Origin: an uncultured Collinsella sp.
GTDB lineage: Bacteria > Actinomycetota > Coriobacteriia > Coriobacteriales > Coriobacteriaceae
Length of the DNA stretch: 7,679 nucleotides
Reading direction: 5' to 3'
NCBI GenBank assembly: GCA_902469555.1
Contig: CABRDB010000095.1
Coordinates: forward strand, 1 to 7,679
Of this stretch, positions 6,913 to 7,679 are shown in pieces; within the stretch, counting starts at the first letter, position 1; the number at the start of each line of letters is the position of its first letter. The notes under the pieces were generated by a model. It saw nothing but the letters and a program-made list of their open reading frames with translations, ran no database searches and was not told the origin of the DNA. The translations under genes were made by a program, and so were the position numbers.

Positions 6913-7325
6913 CGACGGTTCACCTTCATGACCACGTCGCCAATCTGGACTTCGTCGCCCTCGCGCAGCGTTGCGGGCTCCACGAGCTGGCGGCCGTTGA
7001 CGAGCGTGCCGTTAAGCGAGTTGAGGTCCTCGATGATGAGTGCCGGGCCCTGCAGCGAAAAGCGCGCATGCGAGGCCGAGACGAACGGTTCGTTGATGCA
7101 GATGTCCGAAGATGGCGAGCGACCGACGATGACGGGGCCGAGCATGTCTACGTGGATGCCGCGGATACCGCGCGGACCCTTGTCCACATCGATCGTCCAG
7201 ATAGCCGAGTCGCGGCGCTGCCCGCGCACAAGTCCCACGCCGGTCTTCATGACGGCGAACAAGAAGATATAGAGCAGGGCGACCAGGACGATGCGGCCTG
7301 CAAAAAGGACGATATCGATGTTCAT
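6909..7325 (-). CDS. fhaB: FHA-domain protein FhaB, membrane-anchored
   Basis: Small phosphothreonine-reading adaptor of the PknB/PstP operon; its mycobacterial counterpart (FhaB/FipA) links kinase signalling to the division machinery. It has 138 residues: a membrane span at about 5–27, a short basic and polar linker (about 34–60), and an FHA domain (about 62–135). The phosphopeptide-binding residues of the fold are present: GR at 68–69, VSASHA with S83 and H86, and LNSLNGT with N105 and G106. AGGGGA, inside the last fhaA codons, lies 9 nt before the ATG at 7325, and the fhaA stop is only 6 nt away. The 3' end overlaps pstP by four bases. Size, anchor and position match the family. Confidence 0.93.
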   Translation of the reverse strand: MNIDIVLFAGRIVLVALLYIFLFAVMKTGVGLVRGQRRDSAIWTIDVDKGPRGIRGIHVDMLGPVIVGRSPSSDICINEPFVSASHARFSLQGPALIIEDLNSLNGTLVNGRQLVEPATLREGDEVQIGDVVMKVNRR

Positions 7326-7331
7326 AAGCGA

Positions 7332-7679
7332 CTATCCCCTAAATTCAAAGGTACTCAGGCCAAACGTCAGCAGATCGCCGTTGCGCAGCGGGCAGCGCGT
7401 AATGCGGCGGTTGTTGACGAGCGTGCCGTTGGTGGAATTGAGGTCCTCGATCGACCAATCCGAGCCCGTAAAGGTGAGCTGGGCGTGGCGGCGCGACACG
7501 TTGGGGTCGCGCAGGGCAATGTCGGAAACTGAGCGCTCGCGACCGATGGTCACCTGTGCGGAGGTGATGCTATGGCTCTCGCCGCTCACGACGTCGACGA
7601 GCTGGGCGAGCGGGCGCTGCGGGGCGCGAGTGCTCGCCATGTTGGAGGCGATGCCGGCTGCGGCGCCTAGGCCCACGGC
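7332..7679 (-). CDS. fhaA: FHA-domain protein FhaA, C-terminal part (5' end outside the window)
   Basis: Only the last 115 codons are visible; the frame continues off the right edge, and the GTG at 7676 is an ordinary valine codon rather than a start. The visible part has an Ala/Gly-rich linker followed by a complete FHA domain. Counting from the GTG, that domain covers about 24–112: IGRE with R46, VSRRHA with S61 and H64, and LNSTNGT with N83 and G84. Full FhaA proteins carry a DUF3662 domain before this one, which would lie outside the window. In mycobacteria FhaA binds phosphorylated PknB and the pseudokinase domain of MviN, holding lipid-II export under control. The identity rests on the FHA fold and on being first before fhaB and pstP. 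The stop is a TAG 6 nt before fhaB. Confidence 0.85.
   Translation of the reverse strand, partial: AVGLGAAAGIASNMASTRAPQRPLAQLVDVVSGESHSITSAQVTIGRERSVSDIALRDPNVSRRHAQLTFTGSDWSIEDLNSTNGTLVNNRRITRCPLRNGDLLTFGLSTFEFRG

Noticed and set aside
5764..7272. Long plus-strand open frames opposite pstP and fhaB
   Set aside because: They are Gly/Arg- or Ser-rich shadows of the PP2C, extension and FHA coding regions; the minus-strand frames carry the motifs.
1..7679. CRISPR arrays, tRNA or rRNA genes, insertion sequences
   Set aside because: No regularly spaced repeats, tRNA-like arms, transposase motifs or terminal inverted repeats were seen; nearly all of the window is coding.

Overview
The window carries one tightly packed operon on the minus strand, read from right to left: fhaA (3' end only), fhaB, pstP, a fused rodA/ftsW–pbpA gene, and pknB, closed by a strong intrinsic terminator near the left edge. 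It is the actinobacterial Ser/Thr-phosphorylation and cell-wall-synthesis cluster (in mycobacteria: fhaA, fhaB, pstP, rodA, pbpA, pknA, pknB). GC-rich sequence, this gene order, a PASTA-domain PknB and a SEDS–PBP fusion together suggest an actinobacterium. My best guess is the class Coriobacteriia (Collinsella/Olsenella-like). The fusion and the absence of pknA drive that guess; no taxonomic marker is present.

Layout: 7332–7679 is the C-terminal FHA domain of FhaA, cut by the window edge. 6909–7325 is FhaB, a membrane-anchored FHA protein. 5113–6912 is PstP, a PP2C phosphatase with a long disordered N-terminal extension and one membrane span; it overlaps fhaB by ATGA. 2226–5096 is one reading frame holding a whole SEDS glycosyltransferase followed by a whole class B penicillin-binding protein. 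2094–2225 is the only sizeable internal gap; it contains a possible 16-codon ORF coupled to the preceding stop and a 10-bp hairpin. 132–2093 is PknB, with a kinase domain, one membrane span, four PASTA repeats and a Gly-Ser tail. 39–79 is the terminator. The first 38 bases hold nothing I can assign.

How it works together (family knowledge plus inference): PknB probably senses peptidoglycan or its precursors through the PASTA repeats and phosphorylates wall-synthesis and FHA-partner proteins. FhaA and FhaB read phosphothreonines, PstP reverses the marks, and the SEDS–PBP fusion polymerises and crosslinks the wall. No operon promoter is visible; it should lie beyond the right edge.

The core system is known. 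The features most worth a second look are the covalent SEDS–PBP fusion, the possible coupled small ORF and hairpin before pknB, the PstP N-terminal extension, the TQD activation loop of PknB, and three TRx-hydrophobic motifs in its juxtamembrane segment that could dock the FHA proteins.
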